Source of the DNA: Streptomyces mayonensis
GTDB lineage: Bacteria; Actinomycetota; Actinomycetes; Streptomycetales; Streptomycetaceae
Reading direction: 5' to 3'
Assembly (NCBI RefSeq): GCF_018982965.1
Contig: NZ_JACBYP010000044.1
Coordinates: forward strand, 1 to 60,938
DNA: 60,938 bases
Both the position numbers and the translations under genes were made by a program. Numbering within the stretch: the first letter of the stretch is position 1; each line of letters begins with the position of its first letter. A model generated the notes under the pieces. That model ran no database searches. It saw only the letters and a list, made by a program, of their open reading frames with translations, and was not told the DNA's origin. This document shows, piece by piece, positions 47,778 through 56,532 of the stretch.

Positions 47778-48125
47778 TCAGCGCCTGGTTTCGCTCTCCG
47801 CGCCCTGTGCCGCGATGTCGTCCAGCGCCTGCAACTGCGGCCGCTGCACCTCCCCGGCCTGTGCGCCGAATGCTTCCGCCACCGTCAGGAAGTTGGTTAT
47901 GAGGCTCCTGACCGTGGGCAGGATCTGCTGCAGTTCCTGTTCCACCTGCGGAACGATGGCGTCGGCGAAGGAGTCGCCTTCGCCCTCCTTGCCCCAGCAG
48001 TCGTCGAATTCCGCGACGCCGTCCTCGAACCGGGGCACGATCCCTTCGTATTGCTGCACGAGGTCGGCCCAGCTCTTGCCGCTCGCAAGGATCTCCGAGA
48101 CGTCCGTGACGAACTTCTTGCTCAT
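47778..48125 (-). CDS. WXG100-like small T7SS protein
   Basis: The protein has 115 residues and is almost entirely helical. The central DDCWGKEGEGDSFADA matches the WG-x motif of the WXG-like group common beside large Streptomyces T7SS effectors. Its stop abuts the ATG of the giant gene with no gap, and its start overlaps the YbaB-like stop (ATGA). Stoichiometric production with the giant protein, as an export partner, is a reasonable inference. Confidence 0.82.
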   Translation of the reverse strand: MSKKFVTDVSEILASGKSWADLVQQYEGIVPRFEDGVAEFDDCWGKEGEGDSFADAIVPQVEQELQQILPTVRSLITNFLTVAEAFGAQAGEVQRPQLQALDDIAAQGAESETRR

Positions 48126-48643
48126 GGCTGCGCGCCCTCCTGCCGTTCCCGTCGGCCGTCCTCCGTGCCGCGAGCCGACGTCCCGGGCGGGACGGGTGGC
48201 TCCTCGTCGTCCTCGACGATCTCGTCACGGAGCCGGCTCATCGCTGTCGGGCCCTTCGGCGCGGCGGTCTCGGTCAGCAGCGATCCGAAGACCGACTTCC
48301 AGTCGACGCCCACCCGGTCCGGGACGTCGTCCCACGCGGTCAACCGGGTGAGCGGCTCAAGGGTGTCGACGACCCGGCGGGCCATCTCGGCCCGGGCCAG
48401 GTTCGTGGCCTCCAGGACCGCCGCGGACAGCTGGGCCGCCGCCATGGTCCGGTACCTGCCGTCGAGGAATTCGAGGCCGGTCAGCTCCCCCTTCGCGCCG
48501 ACGGACACGCGGACCGACCGGTCCGCCGAACGCGCGCTGACCGATGCGGCGTCCAGCTCGGACTGTGCCGAGGCCGTGGCATCCTCCACCGTCTTGAGGC
48601 GCGCCCTCGCCCGGGCCACCCGGTCCTCGATCGGCTGACTCAT
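48122..48643 (-). CDS. YbaB/EbfC-like protein in the T7SS operon
   Basis: The protein has 173 residues. The N-terminal ~110 residues fit the YbaB/EbfC fold: a helical start (EDRVARARARLKTVEDATAS), then the strand region RSVRVSVGAKGELTGLEFLD, then LSAAVLEATNLARAEMA. The acidic/polar C-terminal tail is extra. YbaB proteins bind DNA, but T7SS-linked paralogues such as EspL-like proteins act as secretion chaperones, which fits this context better. It overlaps the following WXG-like gene by four bases. Confidence 0.8.
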   Translation of the reverse strand: MSQPIEDRVARARARLKTVEDATASAQSELDAASVSARSADRSVRVSVGAKGELTGLEFLDGRYRTMAAAQLSAAVLEATNLARAEMARRVVDTLEPLTRLTAWDDVPDRVGVDWKSVFGSLLTETAAPKGPTAMSRLRDEIVEDDEEPPVPPGTSARGTEDGRRERQEGAQP

Positions 48644-48658
48644 CCCCGTCTCCTTCCG

Positions 48659-51600
48659 TCAGCGTCCCAGGGCCTGCGGTGCGCCGCCCTCTTCGGTGCC
48701 CCAGACGTCCTCGTCCTCGGCCAGCCAGGTGGTCCGTTCCCGGTCCCCGCTCTCCGTCTGCGGCCGGTCCCCCGCCCCGCCCATGCCTCCCATGGGCGGC
48801 ATGAAGGGTGATCCGCTGCTGGTCTGCGCGTTCCGGGCAGCCACGCGGTGCTCCTCCTCGTCGACCGTCGGCGTGGTGGCGGCGGTCCGGGCGGAGCGCG
48901 CGACGCCGGGTTCGATGACGGTCCTGGTGCGCTCGCCGGAGTTCCCGCCGGCGTCGCCCCCGACGCCCCGCCCCATCGGCGGGTACATCCCCGGCGACCC
49001 GCTTCCCGTACCGGAGCCGCCGGCGGAGGCGGCCGCGGCGTCGCTGCCCTGCGGGCGGCCGAGCGCCGAGGAGAGGTCGTCCTGGTTGTAGAGGTTGTCG
49101 CCGAACGCGGAGGAATACGCCGAGCCGGGGGAGCCGCCGCCCTGGTTGTAGGCCGAGAGGTCGGGAGGTTGCGGAAGGTCGGCGATCCGTTGCCGGATCA
49201 GTTCGTCGAAGTCCTTGTTCCCGGCGGACAGCCGGTCGTACTCGGCCTGGACGTCGCCCATGCGCTCGTCGTACTCGGCCCTGGCGTCCCTGCGGGCCTG
49301 CTGGGCGTCGGTGCGAGCCTGCTCCCGGTCCTCCTGGGCGTCGGCCTTCGCCTGGTCGTACTCGCCCCGCGCCTCGGCCTCGGCGGCGTCCGCCCGTTCG
49401 AGGGCTTCGCGCTCGGCGGCGTCGATCTCGTCGAGCCGGCGGTCGTAGTCCTGGCGGGCCTGGCTCTCGTCGGCCCCGGCGGCCAGCTCGCGGTCGTACT
49501 CCTCGCGGGCCTGTGTCCGGTCCTGTTCGGCCTGTTCGCGCGCCTGGTCCCGCTCCTCCTCGGCGTCGGCCTTCTGCTGCTCGTACTCCTGCCGGGCCTC
49601 CTGCTCCTGACGGTCGGCCTCGGCGACGGCGGCCTCGCGTTCGGCCTGGGCGTCGGCCTTCTGCTGCTCGTAGTCCTGCTGCGCCTGCTCCTGGGCCTGC
49701 TGGGCCTCCAGCCTGGCCTGCTGCCGCTCCACCGTGGCCTCGCGGCGGGCCCGGTCCTGCTCGGCCTGCGCAGTGGCCTGCGCCTCGTCCTGTTCCTGCT
49801 TGGCGGCTTCCCGGTCTGCCTCGTACTGCGCCTGCTGCTGTTCCTGTTCGGCCTTGGCGGCGGCCTTCTCCTGTTCGGCCTCCGCCTTCGCCGCCTCCTG
49901 CTCGGCCTCGGCCTCCGCCTTCTCGCGGTCCTGCTCCGCCTCGGCCTCGGCCTTCTCCTTCTCGTACTCGGCCTTGGCGGCCTCCTCCTCGGCCTCCGCC
50001 TCCGCCTTCTCCTTCTCCTGTTCGGCCTTGGCGGCGGCCTTCTCCTGTTCGGCCTCCGCCTTCGCCGCCTCCTGCTCGGCCCGGGCCCGCTCCCGTTCCT
50101 TGTCTGCCTCGTCCTGGGCCTTCTGGTTCTGCGCGACGACGAAGGCCCGCTGCTCGGCGGCCGCCTGTTCGGCCTCCGCCTGCTGCTGTTCCTGGTCCGC
50201 CTTGGCTTGGGCTTTTTCCTGGTCGGCTTCGGCTTTGGCGGCTTCCTGTTCGGCTTTTGCCTGGGCCTTTTCCTGCTCTTGCTCCGCCTTGGCCTGGGCT
50301 TTTTCCTGGTCGGCTTCAGCCTTGGCGGCTTCCTGTTCGGCTTTTGCCTGGGCCTTTTCCTGCTCTTGCTCCGCCTTGGCCTGGGCCTTCTCCTGGTCGG
50401 CTTCAGCCTTCGCCGCGGCCTGCTCCGCTTCGGCCTCGGCCTTCTCCTTCTCCTTCTCGGCCTTGGCCTCCGCCTTCTCCTTCTCGTAGTCCGCCTTCTG
50501 CTGCGCCTGTTCGGCCTCGGCGTCGGCCTTCTCCTGGTCGGCCTCCGCCTTCGCCTTGGCGGCCTCCTCCTCGGCCTTCTTCTTCTCGGCCTTGGCCTCC
50601 GCCTCGGCGGCGATGTCAGAGAGAGGGCGGCTGTCCTTGTCGGTGATTTCGGCGTCGAACGCCTTGCTGAGGTCGTAGAACGCGTTCCTGATCGCCGCAA
50701 TGGCCTCGGCACCCGCCGGGGCCAGCCAGTCCTGCGCGGACTCGTTCCAGCGCTTGACCGCCTCGTTGCCGATCTCTCTCCAGGTGGTCATGCTGGCGGG
50801 CGGGCCGTACTCCCTCATCCCGCTGTCGTCATTCTGCGAGATCGCCGCGATGATGATCGTGTTCTTGAAGCCTTCCTCCGCCGCTACGTACGTGGAGTCC
50901 TTGGACGTGTTGCCTTGCTCATTGATGCTCGACACCTCAATGGTCGTTTTCGAGTAGTGGTGATCGAACATCCTGCTGAAGCCGTCCCGCAGCATGTCGT
51001 AGAGCCAGCGCCCCGGGTTGCTCTCCCTCTCCCACGCCTGCCAGGCCCTCAGGAGGTTCTCCGCCTGGGTGAGAATCACCTGCTGGGCCTCTGCGAGGGC
51101 ACGGGCCGGCGCGGAATTCACCGTCACGCCGTCGATGGTGACCGGACTGCCGGAATCGCCCTGGGCGGTGAGCTGGTCTACGTAACCCTCGTAGTTCCGC
51201 GCCAGTTTGTGGACGAGTTCCTTGAAGAGGGCGGCGGACGTACCGTCCCAGGAGTCGCTGCCCTCTCCGATGTTCTCGGTGTCCCACTTGCCGACGGTGG
51301 CCGAACTGTCCTCGAAGAACTTGACGACCCGGTCGAATGCCTGTGCCGCCTCGGTGAAGGAGAGCAGGTTGACGTATTCCCCGTCGGTCACTTCCCGCCC
51401 GCGGTTGACGAAACCGCGGGTGGAGTAGTCGGGGGCCTCCGTCAGCTTCTTGAGTGCCGCCCTTGAACCGTAGACGTACTGGACCAGGGCGTTGGTGTTC
51501 CAGCTGAGGCTGTCACCCTCCCAGTTCCAGCCGCCCTTGTCCTTCAGGTTGTCACTGGTCTTTCCGTAGTCACTGATCCAGTCGTCGCCGTCGAACCAAT

Positions 51601-51931
51601 CCTCCTTGTACTGGGCGAGGAAGGTGATGTGTGCGCGATAGCTGTGGAGCGAGTCGCCGGCGGAGCCCCCCGTTTGGTTGTTATTGGGGGCGTAGTACGG
51701 AAAGGTGTAGTCGGTGTTGTGCGTGTGCCAGCCGTCCGGAAGCAGGAAATTGGACTGGTAGCTCGGACCGCCCACGTGGTCCAGCCGGACATGCATCAGC
51801 GGGATGGCTTCGTTGCCCTTGAGGGTGTCGAACACCGTGTTCCGGTCCGGCAGGACATAGCCCGTGAGCATCTGGACGGCTTTCTGCCAGGTGTCCCCTG
51901 TGAGATCGGTTCCCTCGCCGTCGGCGGCCAT
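48659..51931 (-). CDS. Large T7SS-associated protein with C-terminal coiled coil (AAWKG-like)
   Basis: The protein has 1,090 residues. The N-terminal ~420 are globular and include SDSWDGTSAALFKELVHK near residue 235, which resembles the AAWKG/WXG signature of large T7SS proteins. Residues ~430-900 form a charged coiled coil of Ala/Glu/Lys/Gln heptads, including near-perfect 29-residue repeats. The last ~180 residues are Gly/Ser/Pro-rich with MPPMGGMGG. There is no signal peptide. It lies between Esx-like genes and the giant gene, in one direction with short gaps. A structural or tethering role at the cell surface is possible. The family name is from memory. Confidence 0.8.
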   Translation of the reverse strand: MAADGEGTDLTGDTWQKAVQMLTGYVLPDRNTVFDTLKGNEAIPLMHVRLDHVGGPSYQSNFLLPDGWHTHNTDYTFPYYAPNNNQTGGSAGDSLHSYRAHITFLAQYKEDWFDGDDWISDYGKTSDNLKDKGGWNWEGDSLSWNTNALVQYVYGSRAALKKLTEAPDYSTRGFVNRGREVTDGEYVNLLSFTEAAQAFDRVVKFFEDSSATVGKWDTENIGEGSDSWDGTSAALFKELVHKLARNYEGYVDQLTAQGDSGSPVTIDGVTVNSAPARALAEAQQVILTQAENLLRAWQAWERESNPGRWLYDMLRDGFSRMFDHHYSKTTIEVSSINEQGNTSKDSTYVAAEEGFKNTIIIAAISQNDDSGMREYGPPASMTTWREIGNEAVKRWNESAQDWLAPAGAEAIAAIRNAFYDLSKAFDAEITDKDSRPLSDIAAEAEAKAEKKKAEEEAAKAKAEADQEKADAEAEQAQQKADYEKEKAEAKAEKEKEKAEAEAEQAAAKAEADQEKAQAKAEQEQEKAQAKAEQEAAKAEADQEKAQAKAEQEQEKAQAKAEQEAAKAEADQEKAQAKADQEQQQAEAEQAAAEQRAFVVAQNQKAQDEADKERERARAEQEAAKAEAEQEKAAAKAEQEKEKAEAEAEEEAAKAEYEKEKAEAEAEQDREKAEAEAEQEAAKAEAEQEKAAAKAEQEQQQAQYEADREAAKQEQDEAQATAQAEQDRARREATVERQQARLEAQQAQEQAQQDYEQQKADAQAEREAAVAEADRQEQEARQEYEQQKADAEEERDQAREQAEQDRTQAREEYDRELAAGADESQARQDYDRRLDEIDAAEREALERADAAEAEARGEYDQAKADAQEDREQARTDAQQARRDARAEYDERMGDVQAEYDRLSAGNKDFDELIRQRIADLPQPPDLSAYNQGGGSPGSAYSSAFGDNLYNQDDLSSALGRPQGSDAAAASAGGSGTGSGSPGMYPPMGRGVGGDAGGNSGERTRTVIEPGVARSARTAATTPTVDEEEHRVAARNAQTSSGSPFMPPMGGMGGAGDRPQTESGDRERTTWLAEDEDVWGTEEGGAPQALGR
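50200..50410 (-). repeat. 87-base tandem repeat within the coiled-coil gene
   Basis: Units at 50200-50286 and 50287-50373 differ at three bases by my count; a partial third follows from 50374. The unit encodes 29 residues of coiled coil. Confidence 0.9.
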
Positions 51932-51943
51932 CGCGAAGCCCCG

Positions 51944-52417
51944 CTACCCTTCCTGACCCTGACCCGAGCCCTGACCACCTGAAGAAGCGCCCGGATTCGT
52001 CGAACTGCTGTCGACATCCTCGAAGAGGTCCGAGAATTCCTCCGGTGTGATGCTCTCGAGGTTCTTTCCCTGGGCCTCCGCCAACTTCTCGATGGTGTCC
52101 CACAAGGCCTGCTCGAGGTCTTCGAAGAGGGTCACGTGCGACTCAAGAATGTGTTGGAGCGCCTCCGCGCCCTGCTGAACGGCAGAGTTCAGCTGGCTCG
52201 CCTCCTCGATGGCGTCCTCACCGTTGGTCATGCGACCGAGGTTCAGCGGCTTCGACACATCGAGTGTTTCGGCGGCCACATCGTGCACGAGCGTCGAGAT
52301 CGCGACGGCGCCGTTCGGCTCGTCCTTGAGGATGTTCTCGAGTCCCGCCTTGAACGTCTCGATGTGCTCGGAGATGAAGTTCTTCAGGAACTCGCTGTCG
52401 AGGACCACGCCGGCCAT
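51944..52417 (-). CDS. Small helical T7SS-associated protein
   Basis: The protein has 157 residues from the ATG at 52417, behind GGAAGGA. It is predicted helical for ~125 residues (LKNFISEHIETFKAGLENIL, then ALQHILESHVTLFEDLEQAL) and ends in an acidic then Gly/Ser/Gln-rich tail (SITPEEFSDLFEDVDSS). It sits between the WXG100 gene and the coiled-coil protein gene, co-directional and 12 bases from the latter. It is not a canonical WXG100 protein. It may be an Esx-like partner or chaperone. Confidence 0.75.
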   Translation of the reverse strand: MAGVVLDSEFLKNFISEHIETFKAGLENILKDEPNGAVAISTLVHDVAAETLDVSKPLNLGRMTNGEDAIEEASQLNSAVQQGAEALQHILESHVTLFEDLEQALWDTIEKLAEAQGKNLESITPEEFSDLFEDVDSSSTNPGASSGGQGSGQGQEG

Positions 52418-52450
52418 GCTCTTGTCCTTCCGTCACGTCACCCGGTGGTG

Positions 52451-52771
52451 TCAGCGGCTGCCGATCCGGATGTCGCCCCAGCGCTGGGCCAGGCTCTGCT
52501 CCGTGTACCGGTAGTTGCCGGAGATCTCGGTGAGCAGGCCGGAGTGGTTGGCGAGCAGGGTCTTGATGTTCGCGACGGCGCCGTCCCAGGCCGCCTGTAC
52601 TTCGCTGTAGACCTCCCTGTCCTCACCGATCCAGCTGTTGCGGAGCTCGGACAGTTCCATCTCCAGGTTGGCCAGGATGCTCATGATCGACTGGGACTGG
52701 CTGATCATGTCGTCGGCCGCGCCTTCGGCGTGGTTGTAGTCGACGTAAATAAAGCCGTCGGAGAAGTCCAC
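52451..52771 (-). CDS. WXG100 family protein (EsxA-like)
   Basis: The protein has 106 residues; the GTG at 52771 follows GAGGAATCC. The two-helix WXG100 hairpin is clear: helix 1 (HAEGAADDMISQSQSIMSIL), the turn NSWIGED (W-x-G), and helix 2 (YSEVQAAWDGAVANIKTLLA). After it, YRYTE fits the YxxxD/E T7SS signal. It should form a heterodimer with the adjacent Esx-like protein and be secreted by EccC. Confidence 0.92.
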   Translation of the reverse strand: MDFSDGFIYVDYNHAEGAADDMISQSQSIMSILANLEMELSELRNSWIGEDREVYSEVQAAWDGAVANIKTLLANHSGLLTEISGNYRYTEQSLAQRWGDIRIGSR

Positions 52772-52837
52772 CGGATTCCTCGATTCGCGGGGAGGGGCAC
52801 GCGGGGGGAAGGGCTCGGAGTGCTGCCGGGTGTGGGG

Positions 52838-53215
52838 CTAGCTGAGGGGGTTGGTGCCGGCCGTGGGGGCGGGAGTGTCGGCCGTGCCGTTGAGCTCGTC
52901 GAACACCGCGGTGGCGCGTGAGTACGCCGAGTCGATCGCCTCGTTGTTGGCGCCCTGCTGGCCCGTGTGCTCCTGGAGCGTTTCGTTGAGCTGGTCGACC
53001 ATCCGGTCCAGGTTGAGCAGGATGGTGTCGACGTGCCCGTCCCACTGCTCCAGCAGCTGCTTGTACTTGCCGCCGTCCGCGCCCTGGTAGCTGGAGGCGA
53101 GCGTCTGCGCCGTGGACTGGACGTCCTGCTGGCAGCGCTGGACACCGGTGAAGGCCTGTTCCAGCGCCAGGACTCCGTTGCGAGTGGCGCCTTCTTCTGA
53201 TTGCTGCATGGCCAT
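52838..53215 (-). CDS. Esx/WXG100-like protein (EsxB-like)
   Basis: The start is the ATG at 53215, behind GGGAG, giving 125 residues; the open frame 30 codons further upstream is non-coding by its content. Two helices surround SSYQGADGGKYKQLLEQW, where Tyr-Gln-Gly replaces Trp-x-Gly, a common variant. A disordered tail (TADTPAPTAGTNPLS) ends it. It is the first gene of the train after the promoter region at 53328-53450 and is the likely partner of the EsxA-like protein. Confidence 0.9.
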   Translation of the reverse strand: MAMQQSEEGATRNGVLALEQAFTGVQRCQQDVQSTAQTLASSYQGADGGKYKQLLEQWDGHVDTILLNLDRMVDQLNETLQEHTGQQGANNEAIDSAYSRATAVFDELNGTADTPAPTAGTNPLS

Positions 53216-53327
53216 GAGATAACTCCCTTTCGGGCGAGGCTCACTGTGCGATGGCCCCACGTCACCCCGTGGGCAGACAGGGTGTTCCCGCGGGCCGGTC
53301 GGCACGTCGGGGCATGAGGTGAGCTTG

Positions 53328-53357
53328 ATGCTAAGCAGGGCGCAAGTGGATTGGCAA
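53328..53357 (-). promoter_or_regulatory. Putative HrdB-type promoter of the esx-giant gene train
   Basis: On the minus strand TTGCCA (53357-53352) is followed after 18 bases by TAGCAT (53333-53328), about 110 bases upstream of the first Esx-like gene. Confidence 0.55.
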
Positions 53358-53402
53358 TTGTCGCTTCGGGCCTTTGCGGCGCCTGAAAGGTCGAATTCGA
53401 TC

Positions 53403-53450
53403 GCTCAGTTGAGCAGTTTCGGGGAATTAACTCCGCTCAGGTGAGCGGAG
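53403..53450. promoter_or_regulatory. Two palindromes upstream of the esx promoter
   Basis: GCTCAGTTGAGC (53403-53414) and the longer palindrome with 9-base arms CTCCGCTCA/TGAGCGGAG (53431-53450) share the core GCTCA-NN-TGAGC. Their centres are 32 bases apart, about three helical turns. They could be activator sites; the second could also be an eccB terminator (TTAATT follows it on the minus strand). The rest of 53216-53612 shows nothing else recognisable. Confidence 0.5.
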
Positions 53451-53612
53451 TGAGGGACTTGGTCGGACAGACCGGGCAATGCTGCCTTCCGTGGAGGGGC
53501 GTCCGCAGGTCGGGGTTAACGTGAGGTGGAAGCGTGGAGTTCAAAAATTCCCCCGCCCGACGATGTACGGATAAGTGCTCGCCGATTCCCGGTGAAGTGC
53601 CCGCTCTGTCCG

Positions 53613-55115
53613 CTATTCCTTCGGGCAGCGCAGTGTCACCCGGGCCTCGCCCGAGGACGCCGCCTCGGGGGTCAGGTCGGGGCCGCTGGGCAGCATGGAC
53701 AGGAGCTGGGACGGCATCGTGCGGGCCTCGCCGCTGTCGTAGCCGAGTGCTTTCGCCCCGTCCTGGGACAGCAGCCGGTACTTCACGCCCTCGTCCGTGA
53801 CCAGGTAGGTGGTGTCGCCCAGGGCGCTGCCGCTCGCGCTCAACGCCCGCACCAGTGCGCCCTTTCCGGCGCGTACCGCGATGGAGTCGACCTTCAGGCA
53901 GCCCGGTTCGGTCTCGGGCGACGGCGGCTGCACGGGCTCGGGGAGGGCGGTCTCGGGCAGCAGCGTGGTGCCCACGCGGACGCCGGAGCCCGTGGACGCG
54001 ACGGCGGCGCAGGCCGCGGAGCCGGCGGCGACGGCGACCGGTTCCGGCGGGGTCGCGGGCAGCCTCGTGGACCCCGTTTGGCCGAAAGCCCCGTCGGCCG
54101 CCTGGCCGGAGGAGGAGTTCGGTGCCAGGTGCTCCGCGAGGATGTCCGCGCCGAGCGTCGCCACGGTCGCGGTGCCTCCGCCGTACGCCTTCTCGCGGGT
54201 GAGCGGGTCGCCCAGCAGCAGGGTGGCCTCGGTGGCGGTGAGCGGGGCGAGGCCCTCCCGCGTGAGCAGGTGGTAGCGGGCGTCGGAGCCGGGTACGCCG
54301 ACCCGGAAGAGCTGGCCGACCCTGGTGCTCCGCCCGGCCAGTTCCGGGCCCTTCTCGCCGCGGCCCGCCACCTCGGGCGGGGTCAGGCCGGGGCCCAGGG
54401 GGAGGGCGTCGAGGAAGGCCGCCGACACCGGGCGGGGTTCGGCACTGCCGTACCCGAGGGCCTCGGTCGCCTTGGCACGCTCGTCCAGGGGCAGGCGGCT
54501 GCCCTGCCAGAGCAGGTAGGTGACGTCGTCGGGCCCGATGACCAGCAGGCCCTCGTCGGCGCCCAGTTGCCGGCCGCCGGGCAGGTTCTCCGGCGCGTCG
54601 GTGCCGAGGGCGAGTGTCGTGGTGGCCGTGACGACGCCGGTCGTCCTCGGCCGGACGCCGGAGCACACCAGCCAGGGCGTACCCGCCAGGTCGTCGGTGC
54701 CCGGCAGCGCCTCGGGACCGTCGGGGATGCCGGCCGGCGCCCCGTGCGGTGTGCCGGCGAGCGAGGACGAGCCCACCGTCGTGACGCCGATGTCGCCGCC
54801 GGCGATCAGCCGCGCCGACGCGTAGTTGCGCACCGGGCGCAGCCGCCCGTCCAGGTACAGGTAGCGGGCGCCGGTGTCCTTGTTGACGATCAGCTCCTCG
54901 CCCGAGCGCCACGAGTTGTTCCCACCGGGCTTGATGAGCCCGAAGACGAAGGCGCCGGCGCAGACCAGCACCGCGATGATCACGCCGATGGCGGCGCCTC
55001 GGTTGGTCCGGCCCAGCGGGCTCTCCGGGGCGTCGGGCTCGGCGCGCAGCATGGCCGAGGCGAGTCTGCCCATGATGAAGAGATGGGCCTGGACCTGGTC
55101 GCGTTTGCTGTGCAT
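53613..55115 (-). CDS. eccB: Type VII secretion protein EccB
   Basis: The protein has 500 residues, normal length. A cytosolic start MHSKRDQVQAHLFIMGRLAS is characteristic of EccB. One membrane helix lies at ~44-65 (AAIGVIIAVLVCAGAFVFGL), then an extracytoplasmic domain with repeated units (ARYLYLDGRLRPVRNYASAR; VGQLFRVGVPGSDARYHLLT; GVKYRLLSQDGAKALGY) as in the R1-R4 repeats of mycobacterial EccB. It starts 19 bases after the eccD stop, so the two form an operon. It anchors the ESX core complex across the membrane. Confidence 0.95.
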   Translation of the reverse strand: MHSKRDQVQAHLFIMGRLASAMLRAEPDAPESPLGRTNRGAAIGVIIAVLVCAGAFVFGLIKPGGNNSWRSGEELIVNKDTGARYLYLDGRLRPVRNYASARLIAGGDIGVTTVGSSSLAGTPHGAPAGIPDGPEALPGTDDLAGTPWLVCSGVRPRTTGVVTATTTLALGTDAPENLPGGRQLGADEGLLVIGPDDVTYLLWQGSRLPLDERAKATEALGYGSAEPRPVSAAFLDALPLGPGLTPPEVAGRGEKGPELAGRSTRVGQLFRVGVPGSDARYHLLTREGLAPLTATEATLLLGDPLTREKAYGGGTATVATLGADILAEHLAPNSSSGQAADGAFGQTGSTRLPATPPEPVAVAAGSAACAAVASTGSGVRVGTTLLPETALPEPVQPPSPETEPGCLKVDSIAVRAGKGALVRALSASGSALGDTTYLVTDEGVKYRLLSQDGAKALGYDSGEARTMPSQLLSMLPSGPDLTPEAASSGEARVTLRCPKE

Positions 55116-55134
55116 GTCGCCGTTTCTCCCCGGT

Positions 55135-56532
55135 TCAGCCGTTGATGCCGCGCAGCCGGCCGTAGACGCCCATCGACCAGAGCGTCAGCGGCAGGATGCT
55201 GAGGGCGGCGAGCGAGTGCAGCAGTTCCGCGGCGCGCCCCCAGTACGGGACGAGCCGCCGGCCGGGCACGCTCCACGAGGCGATCGTGACCGCGGCGGCC
55301 AGCCCCAGCAGGCCCGCTGCCAGGGTCAGCCGGTCCGCCGGGTCGAGGGAGCGGGCCGACACGACGAGGAGCAGCACCACCCCGAAGACCCCGGCGGTGG
55401 TCAGCGCCAGCCGCTGCCAGACGTTGCCCAGCCCCCGGCTGTGGAGCAGCAGCAGGAGCGACAGGGCCACGACGGTGAGGACCTCGGCGAGGCCCGCGTC
55501 GGCCGTCAGTGCCGCCAGACAGGGCAGGCAGACCAGGCCGACGGCGGTGTAGAACGCGGTCATCCAGTCGTCGGCCAGTGCGGACCGGGCGTCGACGTCG
55601 GAGGAGGAGTACGGGTCGATGCCCTGCTGCAGCTGCTGGACGTTGGTCGGCAGCGGCGGCATCCGCATGCCGGCCAGCCGGAAGGACAGCGAGGGCACGA
55701 AACCCCCGAACAGCACCACCACGACGGCCACCACGCCGGCCGCCTGCTGCGGTGCCAGGTCGAGGGTGATCAGCCCGGCGCCGAGCGCGCCCGCCGCCGC
55801 GATGCCGGCCGCGCCGACGAACAGCGCCGGGTGCACGCCGACCGCCGCCAGGGCGAGCACCGCGCCCGCACAGCCGGCCGCGGACGCCGCCAGCAGTCGC
55901 GCACCGAGGACGGCCTCGCCGTCGGCACCGCCCAGTTCGCCGCCGGGCAGCAGCCAGCCGGCCAGGGCGAAGTAGGGGGCCGCCATCAGTCCCAGGACCG
56001 AGCCCGCGCCGGCGTCCCCGACGGCGCGGGAGGCGGAGCCCGCGCCGGCGATCAGGAGCAGCCCGGCGGCCGAGGCGGCGACCGCCCGTACCCAGCCCGC
56101 CGTGCCCGGCACGGCCAGCAGCACGAGCGTCAGGGTCAGGGTGGCCGCGGCCAGTCCGAGCAGCAGCCGCCGGCCGGCCTCGGGGCTCCAGCCGTGCGGT
56201 CTGCGGCCCATGCCGTCGGAGATGCCGTCGACCAGGTCGTCGATGTGGACCTCGGGCAACGCCTCGGTGCGTGGGCGCAGATAAAGCTCCTCTCCGTCCC
56301 GCAGACCGAGGGAGTCCAGGGTACTCTCGGGGTCGAGCGGCGGGCCGCCGAGGCGTTGGAGGACCCAACCGCCGTGCTCCAGGCCGGCTTCCTCCAGGTC
56401 GTCCCCTCCGTAGCCGATCACCGTGGGCAGCAGATCGGCGACGGGGACGTCGGAGGGCACGGCCAGGTCGACCGTCCTGGCCGGAGCACGTACGGTGACG
56501 CGGCACAGGCTTGCCGCCTGAATCTCAGTCAT
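55135..56532 (-). CDS. eccD: Type VII secretion integral membrane protein EccD
   Basis: The product is ~465 residues from the ATG at 56532; a GTG five codons upstream is an alternative. The N-terminal ~90 residues form the ubiquitin-like domain of EccD (CRVTVRAPARTVDLAVPSDV, then LRDGEELYLRP). A linker (EVHIDDLVDGISDGMGRRPH) is followed by about eleven membrane helices to the end. EccD forms the membrane channel scaffold of ESX systems. Divergent from eccC across a 311-base gap. Confidence 0.95.
   Translation of the reverse strand: MTEIQAASLCRVTVRAPARTVDLAVPSDVPVADLLPTVIGYGGDDLEEAGLEHGGWVLQRLGGPPLDPESTLDSLGLRDGEELYLRPRTEALPEVHIDDLVDGISDGMGRRPHGWSPEAGRRLLLGLAAATLTLTLVLLAVPGTAGWVRAVAASAAGLLLIAGAGSASRAVGDAGAGSVLGLMAAPYFALAGWLLPGGELGGADGEAVLGARLLAASAAGCAGAVLALAAVGVHPALFVGAAGIAAAGALGAGLITLDLAPQQAAGVVAVVVVLFGGFVPSLSFRLAGMRMPPLPTNVQQLQQGIDPYSSSDVDARSALADDWMTAFYTAVGLVCLPCLAALTADAGLAEVLTVVALSLLLLLHSRGLGNVWQRLALTTAGVFGVVLLLVVSARSLDPADRLTLAAGLLGLAAAVTIASWSVPGRRLVPYWGRAAELLHSLAALSILPLTLWSMGVYGRLRGING

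Noticed and set aside
49198..50712. 504-codon minus frame in the coiled-coil gene
   Set aside because: Arg/Pro repeat product from an alternative reading frame of the repetitive region.
48848..51466. 872-codon plus-strand frame rich in Leu/Gly
   Set aside because: Antisense of the Glu/Lys/Ala coiled coil; looks like many membrane helices but is only the complement of the repeats.
53431..53450. Reading the large palindrome only as an eccB terminator
   Set aside because: It is 160 bases past the eccB stop and has a related second palindrome in phase; regulatory site kept as equally likely, so no terminator feature was called.
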